Positions 1 to 7,084 of a DNA stretch of 20,463 nt are shown one piece after another (position 1 is the first letter of the stretch; the number at the start of each line of letters is the position of its first letter). The stretch spans positions 1 to 20,463 of the forward strand of contig JAIBJH010000018.1 in NCBI GenBank assembly GCA_020029455.1, written 5' to 3'. The DNA is from Hyphomicrobiales bacterium. GTDB lineage: Bacteria > Pseudomonadota > Alphaproteobacteria > Rhizobiales > Aestuariivirgaceae. Under the pieces are notes generated by a model. The model searched no databases, was not told the DNA's origin, and saw only the letters and a program-made list of their open reading frames with translations. Both the position numbers and the translations under genes were made by a program.

Positions 1-1295
1 ATCGGATAGGTTCTCGTGCTGAACATCCGCGCGCCACAGCGATATGTTGTATTGTCACCGCTTGTGGTTGAGCCCAAATTACCGAAGGGAACGAAAATCT
101 CGCCGAGTCCATCGCCGTTGAAGTCGCCACTTTGGACAGGCCCTATGGAATCAAATGCAGGTGAATTGCCGCTCTCATATTGCGTATAGGTCGACACCTT
201 GCCGGCAGCGCCCGGCAAGTTCGAATAGGACAGTTGGTAAGGCGGCAGGCTGGTGGGGCCGGAAACATTTCCATTCGTGTCTATGGTTGCATCACGTCCG
301 AATTGTTGAACCTGGGTGAGCCGCGACAGGCCAGTAGCGACGCTTTGTTCATACGCCAACTTGTAGGCCCGCAGCAGTTGGCTGGCGGCTTTCACTTCGA
401 TGGCCTTGATGCGCTGGGTGATGGACCTGATGTCCTTTCCCGACGCATAGGTGATCGTATCGGGGCGTGCTTCGGTGTAGAACTTGACCTCGGAAACGGG
501 CGTCGTCTGCCCCTGATTGCGCATCTTGATCTCTGAAATCGTGCACTCTTGGCTGCTGTTGCACGACCAGCTGTATTCGGTCCGGTTGCCCCTCGCGTCC
601 ACCACGCGCGCCAAATACCAGCGGAAGGTCTGCGACGGATCGGAACCTTCATAGGACTCGTAAACCGACTTGATGCCGGTGCGTGATGTCACTTCCCAGC
701 TGTTGCTGCCGGGAACCTGGCGGATGCGTTCATAAGTTTCGTTGCGGCTGGTGTAGGCAGTTTGGCCCGCCGCTGTGGGAGCGGCGCAAGAGGGCGATGA
801 AGCTGGCGTCTGCACATGGGCACAAAGCACAAGCTCGGCGCCATCCAAGGCAAAACCATCGGGCGGCAATCCGGCCGCGCCATAGGCAGGCGTTCCCCGG
901 CCATTGGGTTTGATGTCTGTTCCAGCTGCCGGCGCCACGCTTCCGGCAACGCGCTCAATCGATGAAAGTCCGCCAATGGACCAGCCAACGCCAAGAATGC
1001 CGCCGGCGCTCTGAATGTTTCTGATGTTGCGGGCACTGTCATAGGCAAGATCAATCTGAGGCTCGAGCCCCCGGAATGCCGGAACGTCAATATCGATCCT
1101 GTCCACATAACTGCCGTTCCATGCGGAGACCGGCGGCTGAGGCCCTGCAACCGGGGTTGCCGTGGCGGGACCTGTTTCCTGGGCAGTCGAGACAGCCGAA
1201 AAGCCAATCCCAATCACACCCGCAACAAGGATCGCCTTGAATAGTTTTGCAAAATTCCAACGCCCACATATCGTTGGAGATAACTTGTTCCGCAT
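1..1295 (-). CDS. Exported SpvB/Rhs-type protein with FG-GAP-like repeat, N-terminal 431 residues (runs off left edge)
   Basis: The frame is open from ATG at 1295 to the window edge, so only the N-terminus is present. GGGAGG lies six bases before the ATG. Residues 1-38 look like a Sec signal peptide: basic N-terminus, then a hydrophobic run from about residue 18, with likely cleavage at STA|QE. From about residue 55 the protein resembles the N-terminal domain of SpvB/TcdB-type insecticidal and Rhs proteins: a VDRIDIDVPAFRGLEPQIDL stretch, Y-DS, then GGILGVGWSIGGLSSIER. Near residues 385-405 there is a GDFNGDGLGE motif, typical of FG-GAP/VCBS calcium-binding repeats. Family members are usually very large, with Rhs/YD repeats and a variable C-terminal toxin; those parts would lie beyond the left edge and cannot be seen. 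The gene is divergent from a small secreted protein and close to a T2SS. Its effector role and T2SS export are inference. Confidence 0.8.
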   Translation of the reverse strand, partial: MRNKLSPTICGRWNFAKLFKAILVAGVIGIGFSAVSTAQETGPATATPVAGPQPPVSAWNGSYVDRIDIDVPAFRGLEPQIDLAYDSARNIRNIQSAGGILGVGWSIGGLSSIERVAGSVAPAAGTDIKPNGRGTPAYGAAGLPPDGFALDGAELVLCAHVQTPASSPSCAAPTAAGQTAYTSRNETYERIRQVPGSNSWEVTSRTGIKSVYESYEGSDPSQTFRWYLARVVDARGNRTEYSWSCNSSQECTISEIKMRNQGQTTPVSEVKFYTEARPDTITYASGKDIRSITQRIKAIEVKAASQLLRAYKLAYEQSVATGLSRLTQVQQFGRDATIDTNGNVSGPTSLPPYQLSYSNLPGAAGKVSTYTQYESGNSPAFDSIGPVQSGDFNGDGLGEIFVPFGNLGSTTSGDNTTYRCGARMFSTRTYP

Positions 1296-1413
1296 GACAT
1301 CCTCCCAGCTTGGCCAGGATGATTAAACGTCACAGGTTTTTTCGTCACTACCCAGAATTGAGATTTTCAACAGAAAAATTCGTGCTATGGTTGAAATCAG
1401 GAAGGCCCTGTTG

Positions 1414-1743
1414 ATGACCAGAGTTCGACGAATTTCGGCGCTGATAGCATTTGCCGTTACTGGTTTTGCATTTTACAGCACCGGAGCGTTGGCGGCTGAA
1501 AAGCACTTGGTTCTTCAAAATCACACCAATGAAACAATCACAACGGTGCAGGCCGACAATGGCGAATTGGACATAGAAATCAGTGCACCTGTCCAGATGG
1601 GCGCGGGTGAGAGCGGTGATGTGGTGTTCGATGTTCCCGAAGGTGCCTGCATGTTCAATCTCCACTATGTTCTGCAATCTGCAAACATCATCAATCAACC
1701 AAATGTCGATCTCTGCAGTACCGATGGTGTCATCGTTGAATAG
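1414..1743 (+). CDS. Small secreted hypothetical protein with two cysteines
   Basis: This is a 109-residue protein of unrecognised family. I chose ATG 1414 rather than the in-frame ATG 1387, because AGGAAGG sits eight bases upstream and the protein then begins directly with a signal peptide (MTRVRR, hydrophobic core, cleavage near GALA|AEK at residue 27). The mature part is about 80 residues, acidic, and made of alternating hydrophobic and polar stretches that suggest a small beta-sandwich. It has just two cysteines, C79 and C101, which could form a disulfide in the periplasm or outside the cell. The general plan (N-terminal L-LQN-T strand, a Cys in the C-terminal third, a second Cys near the end) loosely recalls small periplasmic proteins common in alphaproteobacteria, but I cannot name a family. 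It lies 18 bases before gspO in the same frame and may be cotranscribed with it. Confidence 0.7.
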   Translation: MTRVRRISALIAFAVTGFAFYSTGALAAEKHLVLQNHTNETITTVQADNGELDIEISAPVQMGAGESGDVVFDVPEGACMFNLHYVLQSANIINQPNVDLCSTDGVIVE

Positions 1744-1761
1744 GCTCCCTCACAGAGTGGT

Positions 1762-2241
1762 GTGACCCTGAACTCTTTCGCCACATCTGCTGTTTTTGTG
1801 TTGTTGCTCCTCTTGCTTGTGCATTTGTCCTGGTTCGATTTGCGCCATCACCGCATTGCCGATGCGCACTCACTTGGTGTTCTTGCCCTTGCCTTTGTGA
1901 CTTTGCTTGCGGACCCGGTGCAAAGCCCGTTCAACATGGCACTCGGTGTGGTAGCCGGCGGGCTCAGCCTTGAAGTGCTGCGCCGGGTCTATCGCCGCAT
2001 TCGTAGAAAAGACGGTTTAGGATTTGGCGATGTTAAATTTTTGGCGGCGGCCGGGGCATGGGTGGGCCCGCTTGGCATACCCTATCTCGTTTTGCTGGCG
2101 AGCATTTCAGGCCTTGTATCAGCAGTGGGGCTCTATCTGTTTCGAGGCAAGGCATCACTCAGCAACAGGCTTGCGTTCGGTCCCCACCTTGCCGCTGGAC
2201 TTCTGATATGTGTAGCATTGCAGCACTATGGATTTCTCTAG
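1762..2241 (+). CDS. gspO: Prepilin peptidase GspO/PilD type, lacking the N-methyltransferase domain
   Basis: This is an inner-membrane aspartic protease (family A24) that cleaves the leader from prepseudopilins before the conserved Phe/Tyr. At 159 residues it contains only the peptidase half. The first catalytic Asp is D26 in WFDLRHHRIAD, and the second is D90 in the GxGD motif (GFGD, 87-90), followed by VKFLAAAGAW. Several hydrophobic segments span the protein, and LAFGPHLAAG near the C-terminus matches the usual FGP-L---G motif. The cysteine-rich N-terminal methyltransferase domain of the 270-290-residue PilD/GspO form is absent. The GTG start at 1762 is the first possible one after the preceding stop and has no clear ribosome site, so coupling to the upstream gene is likely. 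gspG follows after 8 bases, and its product is an obvious substrate. Confidence 0.88.
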   Translation: MTLNSFATSAVFVLLLLLLVHLSWFDLRHHRIADAHSLGVLALAFVTLLADPVQSPFNMALGVVAGGLSLEVLRRVYRRIRRKDGLGFGDVKFLAAAGAWVGPLGIPYLVLLASISGLVSAVGLYLFRGKASLSNRLAFGPHLAAGLLICVALQHYGFL

Positions 2242-2249
2242 AGGCAGAT

Positions 2250-2687
2250 ATGGCACGCCAAAGAGCAAAACAGCACGGCCGGCTTGAAGATGGATATACG
2301 CTTCTCGAACTTCTGGTCGTGCTCGGCATTATTGCCGCTCTCTCTGCCATCGTTGCTCCAAGGGTTATCGGTTATCTGGGGCAAGCCAAGTCTGACGCAG
2401 GGCGCGCGCAATTGGCCAATGTCCAGAGTGCATTGGAGCTCTACTACCTCGATACGGGAACCTATCCCACGGGCGACCAGGGCATTGACGCGCTCACCCA
2501 GGCGCCTGCCAATATTGCCTCCTGGCGCGGCCCGTATCTGAAGAAGGACTCAGGGCTTCTCGATCCTTGGGGCAAGAAGTTCGTCTACGCCCAACCCGGT
2601 GAACATGGCCCCTTCGACCTCTCTTCGCTTGGCAGAGACGGCAAAATTGGCGGCGATGGCGAGGACAGTGATCTCGTCAGCTGGTGA
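2250..2687 (+). CDS. gspG: Major pseudopilin GspG
   Basis: This 145-residue protein is the main subunit of the T2SS pseudopilus, which pushes folded substrates through the secretin. The type III leader is short (15 residues), with cleavage at G15|Y16. Glu20 is at mature position +5, within YTLLELLVVLGIIAALSAIV. The C-terminal half is diagnostic of GspG: TGTYPT, then RGPYLKK, LLDPWGKKFVY, and the acidic SLGRDGKIGGDGEDSD segment that forms the calcium site. I chose ATG 2250 because GAGG lies just upstream and the leader then has normal length; the open frame extends further back but overlaps gspO. It ends only 9 bases from the convergent gspJ stop, leaving no room for a conventional terminator. 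Confidence 0.95.
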   Translation: MARQRAKQHGRLEDGYTLLELLVVLGIIAALSAIVAPRVIGYLGQAKSDAGRAQLANVQSALELYYLDTGTYPTGDQGIDALTQAPANIASWRGPYLKKDSGLLDPWGKKFVYAQPGEHGPFDLSSLGRDGKIGGDGEDSDLVSW

Positions 2688-2696
2688 AAAGTGAAT

Positions 2697-3305
2697 TCAG
2701 TTTGCCGTTACGAGCGGCACGAGCAGGGACTGGGGCTTTTCAGAAGTGTCGCCCTTGAACTGAAGCTCAATCTTTACGGCCTCCGGAAGCCAGGGACTTT
2801 GCCAGTCGGCATACCATGATCTGTCATCTGCCTCGGCTGGCTTTCCGAAGTATTGAAAGCTGGCGGAGGTGAGTTCCTTTAGGATTGTCTGTTGCTCCCC
2901 TGTGGCGCTCGAATCTTGGCCAACGGGCGTTCGCACCAGTTTGAGGCTGCCTGATCCGTTGTCGAAGCCAAGAGTCAATTGGTAGAGGCTTCCGCGCACC
3001 AGCCTGTCATCCAAAGTGTTGACGACGGTGAACGACTGCATATCACCTCGCAACGAAGCTGACTGCGTACCTGCAGTACTTGTGAAGGAGACGACGCGGG
3101 CACCAGAAATCATCCGCCGCAGAAAGGCACGCCCTGCATCACGCTCTTCGTTTTGCGTCACAGACGCTTCGATCCTGCGAATGTCCTGGAGCCTGCGCAG
3201 CGAATCCAGGCAATAGACTGAGAGGATGGCAATCAAGGCAAGGGCTACCAGCAGTTCTGCAAGCGTAAAGCCATCATCATGCTGGCTAGTGGCATCACTC
3301 ATCAT
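2697..3305 (-). CDS. gspJ: Minor pseudopilin GspJ
   Basis: This 202-residue minor pseudopilin belongs to the GspH-I-J-K set that forms the pseudopilus tip. The leader ends at G12|F13, with Glu17 at +5 in GFTLAELLVALALIAILSV. A Arg-rich helix (SLRRLQDIRR) and a long beta-rich C-terminal domain follow, with W/P-rich sequence near residue 165-175 (WYADWQSPWLP), as usual for GspJ. It is the last gene of the minus-strand E-F-H-I-J block. It overlaps gspI by 11 bases with ATG 3305, or by 8 with the adjacent in-frame ATG 3302. The family call rests on the leader, the length and the gene order H-I-J; sequence outside the leader is poorly conserved in this family. Confidence 0.88.
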   Translation of the reverse strand: MMSDATSQHDDGFTLAELLVALALIAILSVYCLDSLRRLQDIRRIEASVTQNEERDAGRAFLRRMISGARVVSFTSTAGTQSASLRGDMQSFTVVNTLDDRLVRGSLYQLTLGFDNGSGSLKLVRTPVGQDSSATGEQQTILKELTSASFQYFGKPAEADDRSWYADWQSPWLPEAVKIELQFKGDTSEKPQSLLVPLVTAN

Positions 3306-3660
3306 TCATGTGCCGGATAATGATCGTTTCGATGGGATCGCTCTTGCTGTCAGGAGTGGTGATCACAACCAACTGCGGAATGAATGAACTCCAATCTGAT
3401 TTCTCGCCAGCCAAGGGAATGGTCACAACATCCGGATTCCCCGGCGCTTGGGATGCGGGTTCGCCCAACTGAACAGCAGCAAGAGTCTCCGTCATGCTGT
3501 GCAAGTTTGAAAATTCTTCCTCAACATGCGCAACCTGCAACACGCCGGATCCGAAGGCCCTGAGCCCGAGGATGACGCTGAGGGACAGAATGGCAAAGGC
3601 GACAAGGACTTCGGTCAGCGCGAAGCCATCATCGTTTCCTGTTTGACGTTCCTGCGACAT
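3295..3660 (-). CDS. gspI: Minor pseudopilin GspI
   Basis: This minor pseudopilin is 121 residues from ATG 3660. A start 17 codons upstream (3711) is possible, but it would overlap gspH by 49 bases and give an unusually long 29-residue leader. With ATG 3660 the leader is 12 residues, with cleavage at G12|F13 and Glu17 at +5 in GFALTEVLVAFAILSLSVI. The helix continues into an A-x-G patch (LRAFGSG), and the short soluble domain fits the GspI length range (about 110-130). GspI is thought to nucleate the tip complex with GspJ and GspK. Its ATG begins 2 bases after the gspH stop, and its own end overlaps the gspJ start, so translation of H-I-J is probably coupled. Confidence 0.88.
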   Translation of the reverse strand: MSQERQTGNDDGFALTEVLVAFAILSLSVILGLRAFGSGVLQVAHVEEEFSNLHSMTETLAAVQLGEPASQAPGNPDVVTIPLAGEKSDWSSFIPQLVVITTPDSKSDPIETIIIRHMNDE

Positions 3661-3662
3661 TT

Positions 3663-4121
3663 CTAGTTTCCGGCGCTCCCCGGTTCCATGGTCACACGTC
3701 CTGTGAGCCACTCGACCAAGATGATCCTTGTGTCATCGCCCGACGTTACACTCACAGTGCCTCCGGTTGATTCTCCATTTGGCAAAAACATAAAGACGGC
3801 TTCATCTGGGCTGGTGCCCAAGCGTGCAGTCGTTGCCCGGATAGTGACTGTATCGGGAAGCTGGATCACAGTGTCTCCCGGACTCACCTTCACCTGCCTT
3901 GTTCCTTTGAGAACAATCTTGACTGAGGTGGGCCGGAAGATGCGGCTGGCGTCGAGCTTGGCCTGCTTCATGAAGACGGCGAGTTTCGTTGCCACGTCAT
4001 CGGCTCCGTCCTGATGTCTTCTCGCTCCCACATAAGGCAGGGCCACAACAGTGAGCAGTGAGAAAAGAGCAAGCACCACCACCATTTCGGTGAGGCTGAA
4101 GCCAGGGCTTGATCTGGTCAT
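3663..4121 (-). CDS. gspH: Minor pseudopilin GspH
   Basis: This 152-residue minor pseudopilin has a very short leader: cleavage at G7|F8 and Glu12 at +5 in GFSLTEMVVVLALFSLLTVV. The C-terminal beta-rich domain contains FMFLPNGESTGG and RIILVEWLTGRV, matching the GspH/FimT-type pattern (f-p-G-st-G--v-l------v-v---tGrv). Its ATG overlaps the end of the gspF frame as ATGA (4118-4121), a classic coupling arrangement. This makes the in-frame stop inside gspF relevant here: if ribosomes never reach the end of the gspF frame, gspH and the genes below it may be poorly translated. Confidence 0.9.
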   Translation of the reverse strand: MTRSSPGFSLTEMVVVLALFSLLTVVALPYVGARRHQDGADDVATKLAVFMKQAKLDASRIFRPTSVKIVLKGTRQVKVSPGDTVIQLPDTVTIRATTARLGTSPDEAVFMFLPNGESTGGTVSVTSGDDTRIILVEWLTGRVTMEPGSAGN

Positions 4122-4630
4122 TGGAACGCCAGGTCGTTGATGCTCAACACCGACTGCATCACACTGACGATGAGGCTGCCGATCAGAAGTCCCATGGCAA
4201 GGGTCAGCACTGGGGTCATGAGCGTCATGAGCTTCTCGATCTGCCCCCGCGCCTTGCTCTCATCGTGTTCGGCAATATGGGCAAAGGCGCCTGCAAGGGA
4301 ACCGCTGGCTTCAGCGAGCTTCACCATCTCGACTGCTGGCCGGTCGAACAAGGAGGAGACCGCCAAGGATTTTGAAAGACTCGTGCCATTGGCTATCGCA
4401 TCACCTGCCGCAACCAGCTCATCTCTGGCGATTATATTCTCGAAAGATTGGGCCACGAGGCGCAAGCCGCTTTGTAGGGTAAGACCGCTTTCAAGCGCGA
4501 TATTCAGTTGCTTTGCGACTTGTGCGGAATTGAGCATTCGGACCGTCGGAATCTTGAGCAAGTAGCGCGCGCGAAGCCTGGAGACCCCTTGGTCGTGCGA
4601 CATGAACCGAAAACCAATGATCATCAACAC
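4118..4630 (-). CDS. gspF: GspF C-terminal half (second T2SSF repeat), if reinitiated
   Basis: This is the 170-residue remainder of the gspF frame from GTG 4630 (an ATG at 4624 is also in frame). It contains the second cytoplasmic repeat (NSAQVAKQLNIALESGLTLQ, AVEMVKLAEASGSLAGAF) and the last membrane helix (LMTPVLTLAMGLLIGSLIV). There is no Shine-Dalgarno-like sequence before either start; the upstream bases are pyrimidine-rich. Starting here would also remove part of the helix that precedes repeat 2, because eight hydrophobic codons lie between the TAA and the GTG. Expression therefore needs reinitiation after the TAA, about 25 bases upstream, or readthrough. Treat it as a possible product, not an established one. 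Confidence 0.4.
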   Translation of the reverse strand: MLMIIGFRFMSHDQGVSRLRARYLLKIPTVRMLNSAQVAKQLNIALESGLTLQSGLRLVAQSFENIIARDELVAAGDAIANGTSLSKSLAVSSLFDRPAVEMVKLAEASGSLAGAFAHIAEHDESKARGQIEKLMTLMTPVLTLAMGLLIGSLIVSVMQSVLSINDLAFQ

Positions 4631-4654
4631 CAGAATGAGAAGAATAAGAGGCAG

Positions 4655-5332
4655 TTATTCATTGAATAGCTGTTTGCTGAAGAGCACGGCGCGGATCAGG
4701 AACGGCAATTGGGCCGCGCCACCCTCAAACAGCGGTACAAGTGCAGGAACAAGAACGGTTGCGATGACAGCAAGGGCCGCAATCGACATGAGTACAAGAA
4801 AGATGGGATAGACTGACGCCGAGATGACCTTGTCCTTGAGGTCCTTGCGCTGCTTGAGAATAAGGCGGAGCTGATCCAAGACAACGAGGAGGTTTCCGGT
4901 CCTCTCTGCGGAGGCGATCATGCCCACCTCCATAGGCGAGAAGCACTGTCCCAAACTCTCCCAGCTTTGGGAGAGAGATCTGCCACTGGCTAGTTCATCC
5001 GCGATCTTGCGGCTCTGTGTGGCAATGAACCTATTGCCGCCGCCTTCGGCTATCAGGAGATGGCTTCTGTCCAACGGAAGGCCGGCTCGCAGGAGCGAGT
5101 GGAGGTAACTTACATAGTCAATTTTTTGCGCGATGGTGAAATTGGAATTCCGTCGAAGACTTAAGGCCGATTCAAAAATGCCCGGCCTCTCGCCCGCTGA
5201 CAGAGAGACCGGAAGAAGGCCCGTTTCCTTGAGTTTCGCCAAGGCCTCCTGTTCGGTGACAGCCGCAACCATGCCTTTCGCTGTTCGGCCGTTCCTGTCA
5301 TAGGCTTTGTAGCTATACTGGTGAGCGGTCAT
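4655..5332 (-). CDS. gspF: GspF N-terminal half (first T2SSF repeat)
   Basis: This is the 225-residue product made if translation ends at the internal TAA. It has the short GspF N-domain (MTAHQYSYKAYDRNGRTAKG), the cytoplasmic T2SSF repeat with FTIAQKIDYVSYLHSLLRAG and the MEVGMIASAERTGNL signature, and one strong hydrophobic segment (VYPIFLVLMSIAALAVIATV). It starts in an ATGA overlap with the gspE stop. The chain ends 30-odd residues after that membrane helix, just before the next one would begin, so the break is between folded units rather than inside one. Confidence 0.6.
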   Translation of the reverse strand: MTAHQYSYKAYDRNGRTAKGMVAAVTEQEALAKLKETGLLPVSLSAGERPGIFESALSLRRNSNFTIAQKIDYVSYLHSLLRAGLPLDRSHLLIAEGGGNRFIATQSRKIADELASGRSLSQSWESLGQCFSPMEVGMIASAERTGNLLVVLDQLRLILKQRKDLKDKVISASVYPIFLVLMSIAALAVIATVLVPALVPLFEGGAAQLPFLIRAVLFSKQLFNE

Positions 5333-6945
5333 GGCGCGGCCGAGACCCGGGCCACTTCATCGAGGCTTGTGATGCCGCTCTCAACAAGCATCCCAGCAAA
5401 ATCGGAAAAGCGCACCATGCCGCCTCTCACGGCCTCATTCTCAATTGCCGTTTCGCTGTCTCCCTTAAGGATGGCGCGCCGGATGTCCTCGTTCACATGC
5501 AGAAACTCATAGGCCACGGTGCGCCCCAGATAGCCCGTGCCGGAACAGACGCTGCAGCCTTGTGCCGTCTTGGAGTTTTTCCCGTGGCAGGTGGTGCAAA
5601 GCTTGCGGACGAGCCGCTGAGAAAGGACAGCCTTGAAACAGGAGGAGATGAGATACCTGTCTATGCCCATATCGACCAGACGGGTAATGGCAGAGGCCGC
5701 GGAGTTGGTATGGAGTGTCGACAAAACAAGATGGCCGGTCAATGCAGCACGCACCGCGGTTTGAATGGTCTCCTTGTCGCGCATCTCGCCCACCATGATC
5801 ACATCGGGATCCTGACGCAGCACCGAACGCAGCACCGGCCCGAAGTCCAGGCCAATTTGGGGCTGAACCTGGATTTGGCTCACGCCGTCAACCCGCCGCT
5901 CCACCGGATCCTCGATGGAAAAGATTTTTCTTTCCTTCGAATCCGATGCGGCGAGCATGGAGTAAAGTGTCGTTGATTTCCCGCTGCCCGTGGGCCCGGT
6001 CACCAGCACAAGGCCATGGGGCGAATTCATGAGCCTGATAATCGCTTCACGATCATGGTTCCGAAAACCCAAGGCCTGCAAATCAAGGGGAACCTGACTG
6101 CGATCGAGAATGCGAAGCACGATGTTTTCGCCATGGACCACCGGCGCAGTTGCAACGCGGAAATCTACATCCTGTCCCCGGATGGGAAGTCTCATGCGGC
6201 CATCCTGGGGAAGGCGTTTTTCGGCGATATCGAGCCGCGATAGGATTTTGACCCGTGACACCAAGCCTGCTTCCACTTGCTTTGGAAGCGTCTCAACCGG
6301 CTGCAGATGTCCGTCGACGCGATATCTCACGCGCAAACGGTCTTCCATGGGCTCGAGGTGAATGTCGGAGGCCCGCTGATCGATTGCAGCAATGACGATC
6401 CTGTTGAGAAGCCTGACTGTCGGGGCATCGCGGGCTGCATCGCGCAGGCGTTCCACGTCATCTCCGATCAATAGAGAAGAAGACGCATCCGTACTTCCAT
6501 CAACGGAATCCGGCTCGGATCCATGCTGAAACAGAGCTTCGATCTTGCCGCGGCTGGCACATTTTACAACCGGATGCTTGTCCACGGCATAGGCGAGCGC
6601 TCGAATGCTGTTGAGGTCGAAGGGCCTGGCGGTAACAATGGTCACCGTAGCATCGTCTTCCTCCGCAATGATGAGCCTGTTCCGCGCCAGAAACTCCGCA
6701 TGGCTCGCTGCGGTAGCCGCCACTTCATCCGGAGCAGGATTGGCAACGACATCCATATTCAGATAGCTGCCGGCATGTTCGGTGAGTTGCTCTTCACCAA
6801 TGAGTCCCAATTCCAGGAGCACTGTATCCGCGGCGTGGGGCGTTGACATGAGGGCCGCCACGGCCCGGCCATGGGCGGCCTCGTCCAGCGCACCCACATT
6901 GCGCAAATAGTCCAGAAAACCAGCTTCGATTGCAGGGGGTTGCAC
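5329..6945 (-). CDS. gspE: T2SS assembly ATPase GspE
   Basis: This 538-residue hexameric secretion ATPase powers pseudopilus assembly from the cytoplasmic face. Residues 1-140 form the GspE N-domain that binds GspL. The Walker A is GPTGSGKST (317-325), the Asp box IFSIEDPVE (341-349), Walker B DPDVIMVGEMRD (379-390) and the His box STLHTN (409-414); RASDIHLEP (191-199) is another family signature. The zinc-binding C-M domain has C450/C453 and C464/C467, separated by only 10 residues, shorter than the about 29 of classical GspE. The GTG start at 6945 has GGAAGG upstream, and the N-terminus fits the family. It is the first gene of the minus-strand block and overlaps gspF by 4 bases (ATGA). A possible sigma70 promoter lies just upstream, in the region shared with divergent gspL. 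Confidence 0.95.
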   Translation of the reverse strand: MQPPAIEAGFLDYLRNVGALDEAAHGRAVAALMSTPHAADTVLLELGLIGEEQLTEHAGSYLNMDVVANPAPDEVAATAASHAEFLARNRLIIAEEDDATVTIVTARPFDLNSIRALAYAVDKHPVVKCASRGKIEALFQHGSEPDSVDGSTDASSSLLIGDDVERLRDAARDAPTVRLLNRIVIAAIDQRASDIHLEPMEDRLRVRYRVDGHLQPVETLPKQVEAGLVSRVKILSRLDIAEKRLPQDGRMRLPIRGQDVDFRVATAPVVHGENIVLRILDRSQVPLDLQALGFRNHDREAIIRLMNSPHGLVLVTGPTGSGKSTTLYSMLAASDSKERKIFSIEDPVERRVDGVSQIQVQPQIGLDFGPVLRSVLRQDPDVIMVGEMRDKETIQTAVRAALTGHLVLSTLHTNSAASAITRLVDMGIDRYLISSCFKAVLSQRLVRKLCTTCHGKNSKTAQGCSVCSGTGYLGRTVAYEFLHVNEDIRRAILKGDSETAIENEAVRGGMVRFSDFAGMLVESGITSLDEVARVSAAP

Positions 6946-6966
6946 GATTCCAGACCTTCCGAACTC

Positions 6967-6995
6967 ACGATAGGCTTCGGCAAATCACGCTTCAA
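6967..6995 (-). promoter_or_regulatory. Possible sigma70-type promoter for gspE-F-H-I-J
   Basis: On the minus strand, TTGAAG (6990-6995) is followed after exactly 17 bases by TATCGT (6967-6972). Each hexamer matches 4 of 6 consensus positions. It ends 21 bases before the GTG of gspE and so would give a leader of about 15 bases including its GGAAGG. It lies in the 139-base gap between divergent gspE and gspL. I saw no equally good promoter for gspL on the plus strand. Identification is by eye. Confidence 0.35.
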
Positions 6996-7084
6996 ATCGC
7001 AAAGAGCGAAAGCTGTGGAAAAGCCGGCGACGATGCGTCTGTTCCGCCTTACGGTGCAGCGCGCTGGCGGGTAGCCTTCTCTTC

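Larger units (their letters stand above)
4118..5332 (-). pseudogene. gspF: gspF (T2SS inner-membrane platform) interrupted by one in-frame TAA
   Basis: Read through, this is a full-length GspF of 404 codons. It would be the polytopic inner-membrane protein that couples the GspE ATPase to pseudopilus growth. Both GspF repeats are present and well preserved: residues 1-225 hold the N-terminal segment (YSYKAYDRNGRTAKG), repeat 1 and the first membrane helix, and residues 227-404 hold the next helix and repeat 2 (LNIALESGLTLQSGLRL, then VEMVKLAEASGSLAGAF). A single TAA at 4655-4657 interrupts the frame, with GAA before it and CTG after, and no frameshift. The frame overlaps gspE (ATGA, 5329-5332) and gspH (ATGA, 4118-4121) normally. 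I call it a pseudogene because a family member with no stop would be a single chain. A sequencing error, readthrough, or a functional two-piece protein remain possible. Confidence 0.75.

Noticed and set aside
689..1213. A 174-codon minus-strand frame within the SpvB-like gene
   Set aside because: It is in a different frame from the SpvB-like protein, Arg/Pro-rich, and without signature; the frame that is open to the window edge has clear domain motifs.
4600..4660. Programmed frameshift as the reason for the split gspF
   Set aside because: Both halves are in the same reading frame; the interruption is a plain in-frame TAA, so no frameshift is involved.
7014..7022. TTTTCCACA (minus strand), a DnaA-box consensus match in the gspE-gspL gap
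   Set aside because: It is isolated. The degenerate consensus TTWTNCACA is expected about once in a window of this length by chance, and nothing around it suggests an origin.
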